A DNA stretch of 23,914 nucleotides from an uncultured Collinsella sp. (lineage in GTDB: Bacteria > Actinomycetota > Coriobacteriia > Coriobacteriales > Coriobacteriaceae), in NCBI GenBank assembly GCA_900550735.1, contig URTD01000011.1, forward strand, positions 1 to 23,914, written 5' to 3'. This document shows, in pieces, positions 1 to 9,980 of this stretch. Position 1 is the first letter of the stretch; each line of letters starts with the position of its first letter. Below the pieces are notes generated by a model, which saw only the letters and a list, made by a program, of their open reading frames with translations, was not told the origin of the DNA and did no database searches. The position numbers were made by a program, and so were the translations under genes.

Positions 1-207
1 ACGGCATAGCCGTTAAACTACACCGTTCCTTGCTTCAATGTTTTCCTAAGTCACCGCCGCATCATGCGTTTTGGCAAACGCGCAGAAAAATTTTTGAAAA
101 AATTCTTTAGGAAGAATCCATGCGCTGCACCTCCTATTTCATCGTTGCGTTGCAAGGGATAGATACAGGAGGTGATCGACAGCCGACACAAAACCCAAGA
201 AAACGAC

Positions 208-241
208 AAAAAACGCCTGTCTGCAAAATGCAGACAGGCGT
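208..241 (-). terminator. Rho-independent terminator, leftward
   Basis: A 13-bp perfect stem (213-225 with 229-241, loop AAA) is followed, when read on the minus strand, by six uridines (the A-run at 208-213). It lies about 370 bp beyond the stop codon of the exporter gene at 609 and is the best candidate end for that operon's transcript. Confidence 0.7.
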
Positions 242-502
242 AGAAGAATTATAAAATCTATTCACATGATTTCTGTGTTCATATTCATACCAAGAATACC
301 CCGACGGCGGGTACGAACTTTTTTTGACTGGTGCAGATCACAGGAGAAATAGAATAGTAAAGTAGACACGGCAAAATAACCTCCCATCGGTTGCCGTGTC
401 CCTGCAAGTCGTCATTGGTTTGTGTTAACGCAAAGAAACGGCGGCCCTGAGTCCATCAAAACCGCCGACAGAATAATGAGCTAAATGTGCGCAGGAAATC
501 AT

Positions 503-544
503 CTGCCCCGTCCAACGGTTTTTTTCTTTCCCCGGACGGGGCAG
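503..544. repeat. 11-bp inverted repeat with T-rich loop
   Basis: CTGCCCCGTCC at 503-513 pairs perfectly with 534-544. The 20-nt loop holds a T7 run. It sits 65 bp past the end of the exporter gene. A nested small stem (CCGT/ACGG around 509-518) followed by the T-run could act as a weak rightward terminator. The exact role is not clear. Confidence 0.45.
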
Positions 545-608
545 TATTTGATAGTAGTTTTGTTTCTCCTCAAATGGCAATTAAGCAGCCAATTAAACGT
601 TTGTAATA

Positions 609-2459
609 TTACTGTGCAAACTGACTCATATACAATGCTTCGTATTTTCCATGTTGTGCCATTAACTCTTCGTGGCTGCCATGCTCAAGAATATCACCAT
701 GTTCCATGTAAAGGATCATGTCAGCATCCCGAATCGTAGAAAGCCGATGGGCAATCACAAAAGAAGTACGTCCGTGCATCAATTTTGCAAGTGCTTTTTG
801 GATAAGCTGCTCCGTATGCGTGTCCACGTTGCTGGTGGCCTCGTCCAAGATCATGATTTCCGGGTCAGACGCCATCGCTCGGGCGATGGTCAGCAGTTGG
901 CGTTGACCTTGTGAGATATTTTCCGCCCCTGTGGAAAGTTCAAAATCATAACCGCCTGGCAGGGTCTTGATGAAGCTGTCCACGCTGGCGGATCGTGCGG
1001 CGGCGATGATTTTTTCCTCCGGAAGATTGTCCTGCGCGTAAGCTATGTTGTCCCGGATGCTGCCTTCAAAGAGCCAGGCATCCTGGAGCACCATGCCAAA
1101 GCGATCCCGTAGCTCGTGACGGGTCATTTCCTTGGTGTCTACCCCGTCCACTAAAATACTACCGCCGTCCACATCGTAGAAGCGCTGCAGCAGCTTAATG
1201 AGCGTGGTCTTGCCGGCGCCGGTAGGACCGACGATGGCGATGGTCTGGCCGGGCTGCGCCTCGCAGCTAAAGTCGTGGATGATGGTCTTGTCGGGCGTAT
1301 AGCCAAACTTGACGTGATCAAACTCCACATGGCCGGGGCGCTTTTCGGGAATCTGCGCGTCGGCTTTCTGCTCCTCCTCGGGCGCGGCCAGGAACTCAAA
1401 GACGCGCTCGGTGGCGGCTGCCATCGACTGCATCGTGTTGCTCACGTTGCCCAGTTGCTGCACGGGCTGCGTAAAGTTGCGAACGTACTGGATAAAGCTC
1501 TGGATGTCGCCGGGCGTGGCGTTGCCGGTCAGTGCGAGCTGTGCGCCCACCACGACAACGCCCACGTAGCCCATGTTACCCACCAGGCTCATAAGCGGCA
1601 TCATCAGGCCCGACAGGAACTGCGAGCGCCAGCCACTAATAAAGAGGCGGTCGTTTTGACGGTCGAACTCTTCGATCGAGGCCTCGGCGCGGTCGAACAC
1701 CTGAATGACGTTCTGGCCGGCAAAGTCCTCCTCGATAATGCCGTTGACGGCGCCCAGAACCTGCTGCTGCTCGCGGAAGTACGGCTGCGAGAAGTGAATC
1801 ATTACGGTCAAGATAATCGCGGCGGCCGGCAGCGTGAGCACGGTGACGCCGGTAAGCGGCAGGCTGATCGAAAGCATCATGACGAGCACGCCGATAATCT
1901 GCGTCACCGACGTGATGAGCTGCGTCACGCTCTGGTTGAGCGACTGACCCAGCGTATCGACGTCGTTGGTGATGCGGCTGAGTACGTCTCCCTTGCTGTG
2001 GCCGTTGAAGTAACTCATCGGCACGACGGCAATCTTGGCGGCGATTTCCTTGCGCATGCGGTAGCAGATCTTTTGCGTGACGCCGGTCATGAGCCAGCCC
2101 TGGACCAGGCTGCAGACAGAGCTCGCCAGATACAGGCAGAGCAAAAAGCCGAGCGTCTTGGCGATCCAGTCAAAGTCAACGTCGCCGGTGCCGTTGACCT
2201 TGGCGACCAGGCCTTCGAACAGCTTGGTCGTAACCTGGCCGAGCACCTTGGGTCCCACAATGTTAAAGATGACCGAGCACACGGCAAAGGCGACGGCGGC
2301 AAACACGGCAATCTTGTGCTGGCCGATATAGCCGAGCAGCTGCCTCATGGTGCCCTTAAAGTCCTTGGCCTTTTCGCCACGACGCATGCCACCCATGCGG
2401 CCCATGGGACCACGCTGGCGGGTGGGCTTGGGAATCTGAGTCTTGGTCTCGTCTGCCAT
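609..2459 (-). CDS. ABC exporter half-transporter, catalytically complete subunit
   Basis: 616-residue type IV ABC exporter subunit: an N-terminal six-helix membrane domain (about 40-340) fused to a nucleotide-binding domain (about 378-610). Visible motifs are Walker A GPTGAGKT (411-418), Q-loop Q459, a variant signature ISQGQ (515-519), Walker B ending in D539-E540 with the catalytic glutamate present, and the switch histidine H571 in AHRLST. The start ATG overlaps the stop of the upstream partner by one base (TAATG), so the two are translationally coupled. The family works as heterodimers, and the partner at 2459-4825 has a degenerate ATP site, as in BmrC/BmrD and LmrC/LmrD; together they probably export a drug or lipid-like compound. 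The substrate cannot be read from sequence. The last 550 bases look less GC-rich than the rest. Confidence 0.9.
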   Translation of the reverse strand: MADETKTQIPKPTRQRGPMGRMGGMRRGEKAKDFKGTMRQLLGYIGQHKIAVFAAVAFAVCSVIFNIVGPKVLGQVTTKLFEGLVAKVNGTGDVDFDWIAKTLGFLLCLYLASSVCSLVQGWLMTGVTQKICYRMRKEIAAKIAVVPMSYFNGHSKGDVLSRITNDVDTLGQSLNQSVTQLITSVTQIIGVLVMMLSISLPLTGVTVLTLPAAAIILTVMIHFSQPYFREQQQVLGAVNGIIEEDFAGQNVIQVFDRAEASIEEFDRQNDRLFISGWRSQFLSGLMMPLMSLVGNMGYVGVVVVGAQLALTGNATPGDIQSFIQYVRNFTQPVQQLGNVSNTMQSMAAATERVFEFLAAPEEEQKADAQIPEKRPGHVEFDHVKFGYTPDKTIIHDFSCEAQPGQTIAIVGPTGAGKTTLIKLLQRFYDVDGGSILVDGVDTKEMTRHELRDRFGMVLQDAWLFEGSIRDNIAYAQDNLPEEKIIAAARSASVDSFIKTLPGGYDFELSTGAENISQGQRQLLTIARAMASDPEIMILDEATSNVDTHTEQLIQKALAKLMHGRTSFVIAHRLSTIRDADMILYMEHGDILEHGSHEELMAQHGKYEALYMSQFAQ

Positions 2460-4825
2460 TAGCGCTCGCCTCCTTCCATGACGGCTGCAATTTCTTCTTG
2501 GGTAAGCCCCAGCTCCTCGGCGGAAAGCTGCGACTGTGCGATCTCCAGGTACGCCGGGCAGCTGCGCAGCAGCTCCTCGTGCGTGCCGGTGCCCACTACG
2601 TGGCCGTCGTCGAGCACGATGATCTGGTCGGCGTGCATGATGGTCGCGATACGCTGCGCCACGACCACGAGCGCGGCGTCGGTGACGTTTTTGGCGAGCT
2701 CCTCGCGCAGGCGCGCGTCGGTCTTGTAGTCGAGGGCGCTAAACGAGTCATCGAACACCACGACCTCGGGCTTTTTGGCCAATGCGCGGGCGATGGCCAG
2801 ACGCTGGCGCTGACCACCCGAAACATTGGAGCCGCCCTGGCTGATGGGGGAGTCGTAACCGCCCTCACGCTCGGCGATAAAGTCCTCGGCCTGTGCGATG
2901 CGCGCGGCCTGGCGCATGTCATCATCGCTCACCATGTCGCCGGCAAACTTGAGGTTGCTCTCGACGGTACCCGAGAACAGACGACCCTGCTGCGGAATAT
3001 AACCGATGCGGCGGCGCAGCTCGGAAAGGGTCATGTCGCGCACGTCGATGCCGTCGAGCGAAATGCTGCCGCCCGTGACGTCGTACAGGCGCGGAATCAG
3101 CTGTACGAGCGTGGACTTGCCCGAGCCCGTGGAGCCAATGATGCCGAGCATCTGACCGGCATGCGTGGTGAAGTTCACACCGCTAATGACGTCGGCGCGG
3201 GCATCGGGGTACTGGAAGCTCACGTCGCGGAAGGTGAGCTCACCGCGCGGCGAGCCGGCCGCGGGCAGTTTGGGCGAGGCAGGGTCGTTGATGCTCGTGG
3301 GGCAGGTGATGACCTCATCTACGCGCTCGGCTGCGACCTCGGCACGGGGCAGGATGACCGAAACCATGGTGAGGATCATAAACGCCATGACGATCTGCAT
3401 GGTGTAGGAGATAAACGCCATCATGTTGCCGACCTGCATCACGCCGTCGGACACGCCCTGCGCGCCAAACCAGACGATAAGCACGGTGATGCAGTTCATG
3501 ACGAGCATCATGAGCGGCATCATAAAGCTCATGGCTCGGTTGGTGTAGAGCTGCGTGGTCATCAGGTCGAGCGACGCCTTGTCAAAACGTTCGAGCTCAT
3601 GTTCCTCGCGGTTGAACGAGCGGATGGGCATAAGGCCGTCGAGCAGCTCGCGGGCGGTAAGGTTCACGCGGTCAACAAAGCTTTGCATCTTTTTGAACTT
3701 GGGCATGGTGAGGCCCATAAGCACGCCGACGACGGCCGAGACCGCGATGATGGCAACGGCGATGGTCCACTCCAGGCCGGTATGGTTGGCCAGGACGCGC
3801 ATGACGGCGACGATGCCCATGACGGGGGCCATCAGACACATGCGGATAAACAGAGTTGCGGCCATCTGGATCTGCTGAATGTCGTTGGTGCAGCGGGTGA
3901 TGAGCGAGGCCTGGCTAAACTTGCCCACCTCGGCCGGCGAGAAGTGCATAACCTTGTTGAAGGTCTCGCGGCGCAGGTCGCGGGCGATGGAGCAGGCGGT
4001 GCGCGAAGCCACGGCACCGGTCAGGATGGTGGCGACGAGCGACACGAGGCACAGTCCAAACATCGTGGTCGCCATGCGGCTCAGGTAGGCGTTCTGCACG
4101 TCGGCGGGGTCGATGCCCTGCGCCTTGTACTCGTCCTGTACATAGCTCACGGCGCGCTGGGTGACGATGGAGCCCGACATGGAGCCCATTTTGTCCGCCA
4201 TTTGGTTGGCGCCCTCGACGAGCTTGCTTTGGTCTACCAGACCGCCCTCGACACCCAGGCGCAGGCTCTTCATAGTGATCTTACCGCCGTCGGCATCAAT
4301 CTGCTTTTGCATGTTCTGCGCCGCCGCGGCCTTCTGCTGCATCTCGGCGAGCTGCTCGGGCGTCATCGCTGCCATTTGCTCGGGGGTGGGCATGGCCTGG
4401 GCAGCGTTGTCGTCTTTCTCGCTGGACGAGCCCATCATGTCGCCCATGGAGTTGGCGTCGATGCCCTGGTTGAGCGAAAGGACAACAGTCTCGGGCAGGC
4501 TCATGATATCGGCGAGCTTGCTGCCATCGGCACGCTCTTCCTCGGTGCCCTTGTACGTTCGAATGCCGTTATTGTCCGCCTTGCTAAACACGGCCTCCAC
4601 AGCCTTGGCATCCTTGGCGCTCATAAAGAGTTCGAGGTCGTCGAGCGATTCGGCACGGATGGTGTCAGGTACGGGCGAGGCGATACCGCCTTGCTGCACA
4701 CCCACGTCGACGATGTCGCTCATATAGGTAGGCAGCGCCAGATCGGCGTTGCAGCTGATTACGATGAGTACGATAGCTGCGAGCAGTGCCAGGATATGCT
4801 TTTTAAAGAGCTTGAGAATCCTCAC
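2459..4825 (-). CDS. ABC exporter half-transporter, degenerate ATP-site subunit with large ectodomain
   Basis: 788 residues, about 200 longer than a usual half-exporter. The extra length lies between the first membrane helix (about 10-33) and the second (about 252-275): a hydrophilic, probably extracellular segment rich in Met, Gln and Ala with a repeated TPEQ element near 147-158. The nucleotide-binding domain begins about 528: Walker A GSTGSGKS (564-571), intact signature VSGGQ (668-672), Walker B FDD with D693 replacing the catalytic glutamate, and Q724 replacing the switch histidine. These two losses mark it as the non-hydrolysing half of an asymmetric heterodimer with the 616-residue neighbour. 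The start is GTG, overlapping the regulator's TGA stop, with AAGGAGAG seven bases upstream on the minus strand. Substrate unknown. Confidence 0.9.
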   Translation of the reverse strand: MRILKLFKKHILALLAAIVLIVISCNADLALPTYMSDIVDVGVQQGGIASPVPDTIRAESLDDLELFMSAKDAKAVEAVFSKADNNGIRTYKGTEEERADGSKLADIMSLPETVVLSLNQGIDANSMGDMMGSSSEKDDNAAQAMPTPEQMAAMTPEQLAEMQQKAAAAQNMQKQIDADGGKITMKSLRLGVEGGLVDQSKLVEGANQMADKMGSMSGSIVTQRAVSYVQDEYKAQGIDPADVQNAYLSRMATTMFGLCLVSLVATILTGAVASRTACSIARDLRRETFNKVMHFSPAEVGKFSQASLITRCTNDIQQIQMAATLFIRMCLMAPVMGIVAVMRVLANHTGLEWTIAVAIIAVSAVVGVLMGLTMPKFKKMQSFVDRVNLTARELLDGLMPIRSFNREEHELERFDKASLDLMTTQLYTNRAMSFMMPLMMLVMNCITVLIVWFGAQGVSDGVMQVGNMMAFISYTMQIVMAFMILTMVSVILPRAEVAAERVDEVITCPTSINDPASPKLPAAGSPRGELTFRDVSFQYPDARADVISGVNFTTHAGQMLGIIGSTGSGKSTLVQLIPRLYDVTGGSISLDGIDVRDMTLSELRRRIGYIPQQGRLFSGTVESNLKFAGDMVSDDDMRQAARIAQAEDFIAEREGGYDSPISQGGSNVSGGQRQRLAIARALAKKPEVVVFDDSFSALDYKTDARLREELAKNVTDAALVVVAQRIATIMHADQIIVLDDGHVVGTGTHEELLRSCPAYLEIAQSQLSAEELGLTQEEIAAVMEGGER

Positions 4826-5271
4826 TCGGCATCTCTCCTTTCTTGATTGCGGTCGATAATTTCGTTGGCACGTCTTAGAAGGCGCACCATCTCTTGGGTA
4901 TCTGTTTCGCCAAGCTGCTCGAGGAAGGCTGCGGTGCGGTCCTCGAATTCCCGACGTTTGATTTCGATGACCTGGAATCCTTTGTCGGTCACCGTGACGT
5001 GTACGCGACGACGGTCGGTCTTTGAGTGCTCGCGCTCGACCCAGCCCTTGGCCTCGAGGGCGCGCAGGATATTGGCGATGCGGGCGCTCGAGACCCAGGC
5101 ACGATCGGCGAGTTCGCTCGGCGTGAGCGAGCCGCCGGCGCGCATGAGGGCGCGCATGACGGCCATCTCGCCACCCAGAGCCTGGTCGGCAAAGCGCGAA
5201 ACGCGCTGGTGCATGCTGCCAAACTCGGTAAAGAGCTGACGCCCAAGCTCATGGAAATCGGTATCTTCCAC
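4822..5271 (-). CDS. MarR-family transcriptional regulator
   Basis: 149-residue winged-helix regulator of the MarR type. The HTH spans about residues 48-80 (SLTPSELADRAWVSSARIANILRALEAKGW in outline), followed by the wing with the DRRR motif near 85-89 that is typical of the family. It is the first gene of the operon, its stop overlaps the start of the exporter gene by four bases, and it very likely represses its own promoter until a transported ligand binds. The chosen start is GTG at 5271, with AGGGG six bases upstream. An ATG at residue 20 is possible but would remove part of the first helix and has no ribosome-binding site. A long palindrome overlaps this start (see 5263-5311). Confidence 0.88.
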   Translation of the reverse strand: MEDTDFHELGRQLFTEFGSMHQRVSRFADQALGGEMAVMRALMRAGGSLTPSELADRAWVSSARIANILRALEAKGWVEREHSKTDRRRVHVTVTDKGFQVIEIKRREFEDRTAAFLEQLGETDTQEMVRLLRRANEIIDRNQERRDAE

Positions 5272-5311
5272 CGAAAACCCCTAACACTAGAAACTATTTT
5301 CGGTGAAAGAT
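5263..5311. promoter_or_regulatory. Palindrome overlapping marR start, likely operator
   Basis: ATCTTCCACCGAAAA (5263-5277) and TTTTCGGTGAAAGAT (5297-5311) are inverted copies with 14 of 15 positions matching and a 19-bp spacer. One arm covers the GTG start of the MarR-family gene. MarR proteins bind such inverted repeats in their own promoters, so autoregulation is the natural reading. An RNA hairpin over the start codon is an alternative. Confidence 0.6.
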
Positions 5312-5455
5312 GATACCCGCATATTCGGACCTCATGCAGTGGGCAATATAAAGAGCGCATAAAGAGTTGAAAAATTCAATTGCTGAAGCGTTTCAAAGAA
5401 CTATTATGCCCGCGGTTAGGCGAGGGGTTGTCACCACCATGACGACTGGGACTCA

Positions 5456-5461
5456 TATAAT
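5456..5461 (+). promoter_or_regulatory. Candidate -10 box for the dehydrogenase gene
   Basis: A perfect TATAAT lies 61 bp before the dehydrogenase ATG. No good -35 hexamer sits at 16-18 bp; TTGTCA at 5428-5433 is 22 bp away, which is too long. The region 5312-5522 otherwise holds no gene. Confidence 0.4.
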
Positions 5462-5522
5462 CGCCACGTGCGATGCTCCAACTTCCCGCGAGGAGACACC
5501 TTATATAAAGGGGGATGGAGTC

Positions 5523-6272
5523 ATGGCATTTGACTTCACGGGCAAGACCGCGATTGTCACGGGCGGCACTCAGGGCATTGGCCTCGAGATCGCCAAGGGC
5601 ATCGTCGCGGGCGGCGGACATGTCGCGCTCATCGCAAGGAACGCTGCTAAGGGCGAGGCCGCTGTGGCCGAGCTTGGCGAGGGCAACAAGTTTTATCAGC
5701 TCGATGTCGCCGATGCGCCCAAGGCGCGCGAGACCGTCGAACAGATTTTCGCAGACCTGCCGCAAACCAACATCCTGATTAACTGCGCTGGCGTCATCAG
5801 CACCAAGAAGTTCGACGAGATCGATGACACCGAGTGGCGTCGCACCATTGACATCAACCTCAATGGTACGTTTACCATGATGAATGCCGTGTACCCGCAC
5901 TTTAAGGCGGCCCATGCCGGCACTATCGTCAACGTGAGTTCCGTTGCGGGCAAGATCGGCGGCGGCCTGCTCGGCACCGCGGCTTACGCGAGCTCCAAGG
6001 CCGGTGTTAACGGTCTAACCAAGGCAGTCGCCAAGGAAGGCGGCAAGTTTGGCGTCCGCTGCAACGCTGTGTGCCCGTCGCTCACGCTTACCGACATGAC
6101 GTCGATCCTTTCTGACGAGAACTCTCAGCGCATCATCAACGGTATTCCTCTGGGCCGCGCCGCCCAGGCCAGCGAGCCTGCGCAGATGGTGCTGTTCTTC
6201 GCTTCCGACCTCGCCAGCTTCGTGAACGGCGAGATCGGTGACTGCGACGGCGGCATCGTCCTGGACGGGTAA
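5523..6272 (+). CDS. Short-chain dehydrogenase/reductase (SDR)
   Basis: 249-residue classical SDR with a Rossmann fold. Cofactor motif TGGTQGIG (13-20), the NCAG form of the NNAG motif (87-90), and the catalytic set N113, S140, Y155, K159 (YxxxK) are all present; the C-terminus ends in the usual GGIVLDG. It will oxidise or reduce a sugar, polyol or ketone with NAD(P)H. The next gene is a 2-keto-3-deoxygluconate-type permease, which suggests a role in sugar-acid metabolism (for example a KduD-like ketoreductase), but this is inference. Start: ATG 5523 behind AGGGGGATGGAG. A longer reading from TTG 5367 would add 52 residues with no SDR similarity and overlap the promoter, so I reject it. Confidence 0.85.
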   Translation: MAFDFTGKTAIVTGGTQGIGLEIAKGIVAGGGHVALIARNAAKGEAAVAELGEGNKFYQLDVADAPKARETVEQIFADLPQTNILINCAGVISTKKFDEIDDTEWRRTIDINLNGTFTMMNAVYPHFKAAHAGTIVNVSSVAGKIGGGLLGTAAYASSKAGVNGLTKAVAKEGGKFGVRCNAVCPSLTLTDMTSILSDENSQRIINGIPLGRAAQASEPAQMVLFFASDLASFVNGEIGDCDGGIVLDG

Positions 6273-6291
6273 TACCCCGCGACGATTATTC

Positions 6292-6331
6292 GGCGACGGC
6301 TCCTGCGACTCGGGACCGTCGCCTTCTTTCT
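6292..6331 (+). terminator. Rho-independent terminator after SDR gene
   Basis: GGCGACGG (6292-6299) pairs with CCGTCGCC (6316-6323), followed by TTCTTTCT. It lies 20 bp after the dehydrogenase stop and 50 bp before the permease start, so it separates the two genes or attenuates read-through. Confidence 0.65.
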
Positions 6332-6380
6332 GACATAGGCGCGTGCGGCTACGATTCGCATGCATCCAAAGGAGATATAT

Positions 6381-7394
6381 ATGAGTGAATCGACTGCGGT
6401 GGAGGCGCCGGCGGCAAAGGAGCCGTTCTTTAAGATGTCCTCCATCCCGGGTGCCAATATTTTGGTGCCGCTTTTGCTGGGCTGCCTGCTCAACACGCTA
6501 TTCCCCGACCTGTTCAAGACGCTCGGCAGCTTTACGCTTGGCATGACCCAGCAGGGTGCAGGCCCGCTCGTGGGCGCTTTTTTGCTCATCGTCGGTACGA
6601 CGATTTCGTTTAAGAGTGCTCCTGCCGCCGCTGCACGCGGCGCCATCATCATCGCCGTCAAGCAGATCGTGGTCGTTGCCGTGTCGCTGCTCATCCTTTA
6701 TGTGTTCAACGACAACCTGTTTGGCATCTCTGCCATGGTGATGCTGGCGGCTTGCACCGGCGCCAACAACGCTATGTACGCTGGTCTGATGGGCACCATG
6801 GGCAATGAGGCCGAGCGTGGCGCCGTCGCCATCACCACGCTGGTTGTCGGCCCTCCGGTCACGATGATCGTGCTCGGCGCTGCCGGTCAGGCCCCGATCG
6901 GCTGGTCGCTCGTGGGCGCCATCCTGCCGATCGTCGTCGGCATTATTCTGGGCAACCTGTTCCCGAGCTTTAAGAAGATGATGGCACCGGCACTTTCCGC
7001 CATCATCGTGCTCGTCTTCTTTGCCATGGGCTCGACCATGACCTTTGGCCAGCTCATTAATGGCGGTCTTCCCGGCATTCTGCTCGGCGTGATCTGCTCG
7101 GTGGTCTTTGCAATTCCCGTCATCGCGGTCGATAAGCTCACGGGTGGTACGGGTGTCGCAGGTGCGGCCATTTCGAGCTGCGCCGGAGCCAATGTGGCCA
7201 CGCCTGCTGCCATGGCAAGCGTCAACGGGGCCATGTACGGTGGCGCCGTGCTCGCGACGGCTACGGCACAGGTTGCTGCCTGCGCAATCGTGACGGCTAT
7301 TTTGACCCCGCTGGTCACCAGCTGGTGCTACAAGCATTTTGAGGGCCAGGGCAACAGCAAGGCAACGACCGACAAGGCCGCTGCAGCCGCCTAA
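6381..7394 (+). CDS. kdgT: 2-keto-3-deoxygluconate permease family transporter (KdgT-like)
   Basis: 337-residue, very hydrophobic membrane protein with about ten predicted helices, whose length and overall pattern match the KdgT family of proton-coupled 2-keto-3-deoxygluconate carriers. Conserved-looking segments include the N-terminal PGANILVPLLLG, the Gly/Ala-rich ACTGANNAMYAGLMG loop around 125-140 and the C-terminal GAAISSCAGANVATPAAMA stretch, which resemble the family's substrate-site repeats. ATG 6381 is preceded by AAAGGAG seven bases upstream; the in-frame ATG 21 bases earlier lacks a site. No other pectin or uronate genes are in the window apart from the adjacent dehydrogenase, so the substrate is a family-level guess. 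Confidence 0.8.
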   Translation: MSESTAVEAPAAKEPFFKMSSIPGANILVPLLLGCLLNTLFPDLFKTLGSFTLGMTQQGAGPLVGAFLLIVGTTISFKSAPAAAARGAIIIAVKQIVVVAVSLLILYVFNDNLFGISAMVMLAACTGANNAMYAGLMGTMGNEAERGAVAITTLVVGPPVTMIVLGAAGQAPIGWSLVGAILPIVVGIILGNLFPSFKKMMAPALSAIIVLVFFAMGSTMTFGQLINGGLPGILLGVICSVVFAIPVIAVDKLTGGTGVAGAAISSCAGANVATPAAMASVNGAMYGGAVLATATAQVAACAIVTAILTPLVTSWCYKHFEGQGNSKATTDKAAAAA

Positions 7395-7432
7395 TGCCAA
7401 GCGGCAATCAAAGCTAAAAACTAGCTACGCCA

Positions 7433-7475
7433 CAGGGCGGCCACGGGGGATCCTGTGGCCGCCCTGCAGTTTCTG
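7433..7475 (+). terminator. Rho-independent terminator after permease
   Basis: CAGGGCGGCCAC (7433-7444) pairs perfectly with 7455-7466 (12 bp), followed by CAGTTTCTGT. Ends transcription of the permease gene, 38 bp after its stop. Confidence 0.75.
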
Positions 7476-7603
7476 TAGGGTCTCTGTGACACTTTACCCT
7501 GCTAAAGCTGGCATAACAGCTAGAGCGAACGTCGTACAAAGGCAAGGAAAAATAACATACAAATCGGTGAACGGTAGTTGTTCGCGCTCGCATTTCCTGC
7601 GGG

Positions 7604-7631
7604 TTTGTAAAAAACGCCCTTATGATATAAA
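7604..7631 (+). promoter_or_regulatory. Candidate pflB promoter
   Basis: TTTGTA (7604-7609), a 16-bp spacer and TATAAA (7626-7631) in an A/T-rich patch, upstream of a strongly biased, presumably highly expressed gene. The assignment is by consensus only; TATGAT at 7621 is an alternative -10. Confidence 0.4.
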
Positions 7632-7838
7632 AAAAGAAACATATAACAGCCCAGATGGAGAGGGTCGCTATGTTATCCTTCTCAAACGGGTGAAATCTTG
7701 GGTTTTGGGTTGCAGTTCCAAGGTGGACAAACGTTTTTCCCTGCACCAACGTGTGGTGAAGAACGGAAGAAGCCGGTAGTGCAAACCGAAAATTCAAGAA
7801 TTCAATAAGCAGCGGTGTGAGAGAGCGCCGCATTACAC

Positions 7839-7858
7839 GTAACTAGGAGCGTGGTTAC
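7839..7858 (+). promoter_or_regulatory. Small hairpin presenting the pflB ribosome-binding site
   Basis: GTAAC (7839-7843) and GTTAC (7854-7858) flank the AGGAG at 7845-7849, placing the ribosome-binding site in a 10-nt loop just before the ATG at 7862. The five-pair stem is short, so any effect on translation is speculative. Confidence 0.3.
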
Positions 7859-7861
7859 ACA

Positions 7862-9913
<2,052 letters not shown>

Positions 9914-9914
9914 C

Positions 9915-9939
9915 TATTGTTAGTGCTATACTAACAATA
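9915..9939 (+). promoter_or_regulatory. Intercistronic A/T-rich stem-loop between pflB and grcA-like gene
   Basis: TATTGTTAGT (9915-9924) pairs perfectly with ACTAACAATA (9930-9939), 10 bp with loop GCTAT, starting one base after the pflB stop codon. There is no T-run, so it is more likely an RNA-stability or processing hairpin, or a protein-binding palindrome, than a terminator. Confidence 0.55.
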
Positions 9940-9955
9940 ACGATTACTGATTAGT

Positions 9956-9980
9956 GCGCCGGTTTCGGCCGGCGCCTATT
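9956..9980 (+). terminator. Terminator-like GC hairpin between pflB and grcA-like gene
   Basis: GCGCCGG (9956-9962), loop TTTCGG, CCGGCGC (9969-9975), followed by the weak tract CTATT. It sits 23 bases before the next start codon and could be a partial terminator that lowers expression of the radical subunit relative to pflB, or a 3'-end stabiliser for the pflB message. Confidence 0.5.

Larger units (their letters stand above)
1..608. other. Intergenic stretch with hairpins, no convincing gene
   Basis: No open reading frame here has a good ribosome-binding site or a recognisable product. The stretch is visibly richer in A/T than the genes to its right and contains several inverted repeats: 128-135 with 167-174, 213-225 with 229-241, 365-373 with 392-400 (GACACGGCA and its complement), and 503-513 with 534-544. 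One of them (213-241) looks like a terminator for leftward transcription. The remainder could be the 3' untranslated region of the exporter operon or debris of transferred DNA; I cannot identify it. Confidence 0.6.
7395..7861 (+). other. Intergenic region: terminator, pflB promoter and long leader
   Basis: The region starts with the permease terminator (7433-7475). A plausible promoter follows: TTTGTA at 7604-7609 and TATAAA at 7626-7631, 16 bp apart, which would give a leader of about 225 nt before the pflB ATG. A 146-codon open frame crossing the region has no family character and runs through the terminator, so it is not called. No Fnr- or Rex-type palindrome was convincing by eye. Confidence 0.5.

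Noticed and set aside
213..241. CRISPR repeat unit
   Set aside because: Only one copy of the palindrome is present and no spacers or cas genes are in the window; it is a terminator.
173..244. Tiny frame starting at GTG within AGGAGGTGATC
   Set aside because: The start codon overlaps the ribosome-binding motif itself and the 23 codons run through the terminator hairpin.
2498..4846. 782-codon open frame antisense to the exporter gene
   Set aside because: It is a shadow of the GC-rich codon pattern of the real gene; the translation is His/Gly/Asp-rich without any domain and has no ribosome-binding site.
5367..5522. N-terminal extension of the dehydrogenase from TTG
   Set aside because: The extra 52 residues do not resemble SDR proteins and cover the promoter; ATG 5523 has a good ribosome-binding site.
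7339..7779. 146-codon frame between the permease and pflB
   Set aside because: It overlaps the permease end and the terminator, has no family features and no ribosome-binding site.
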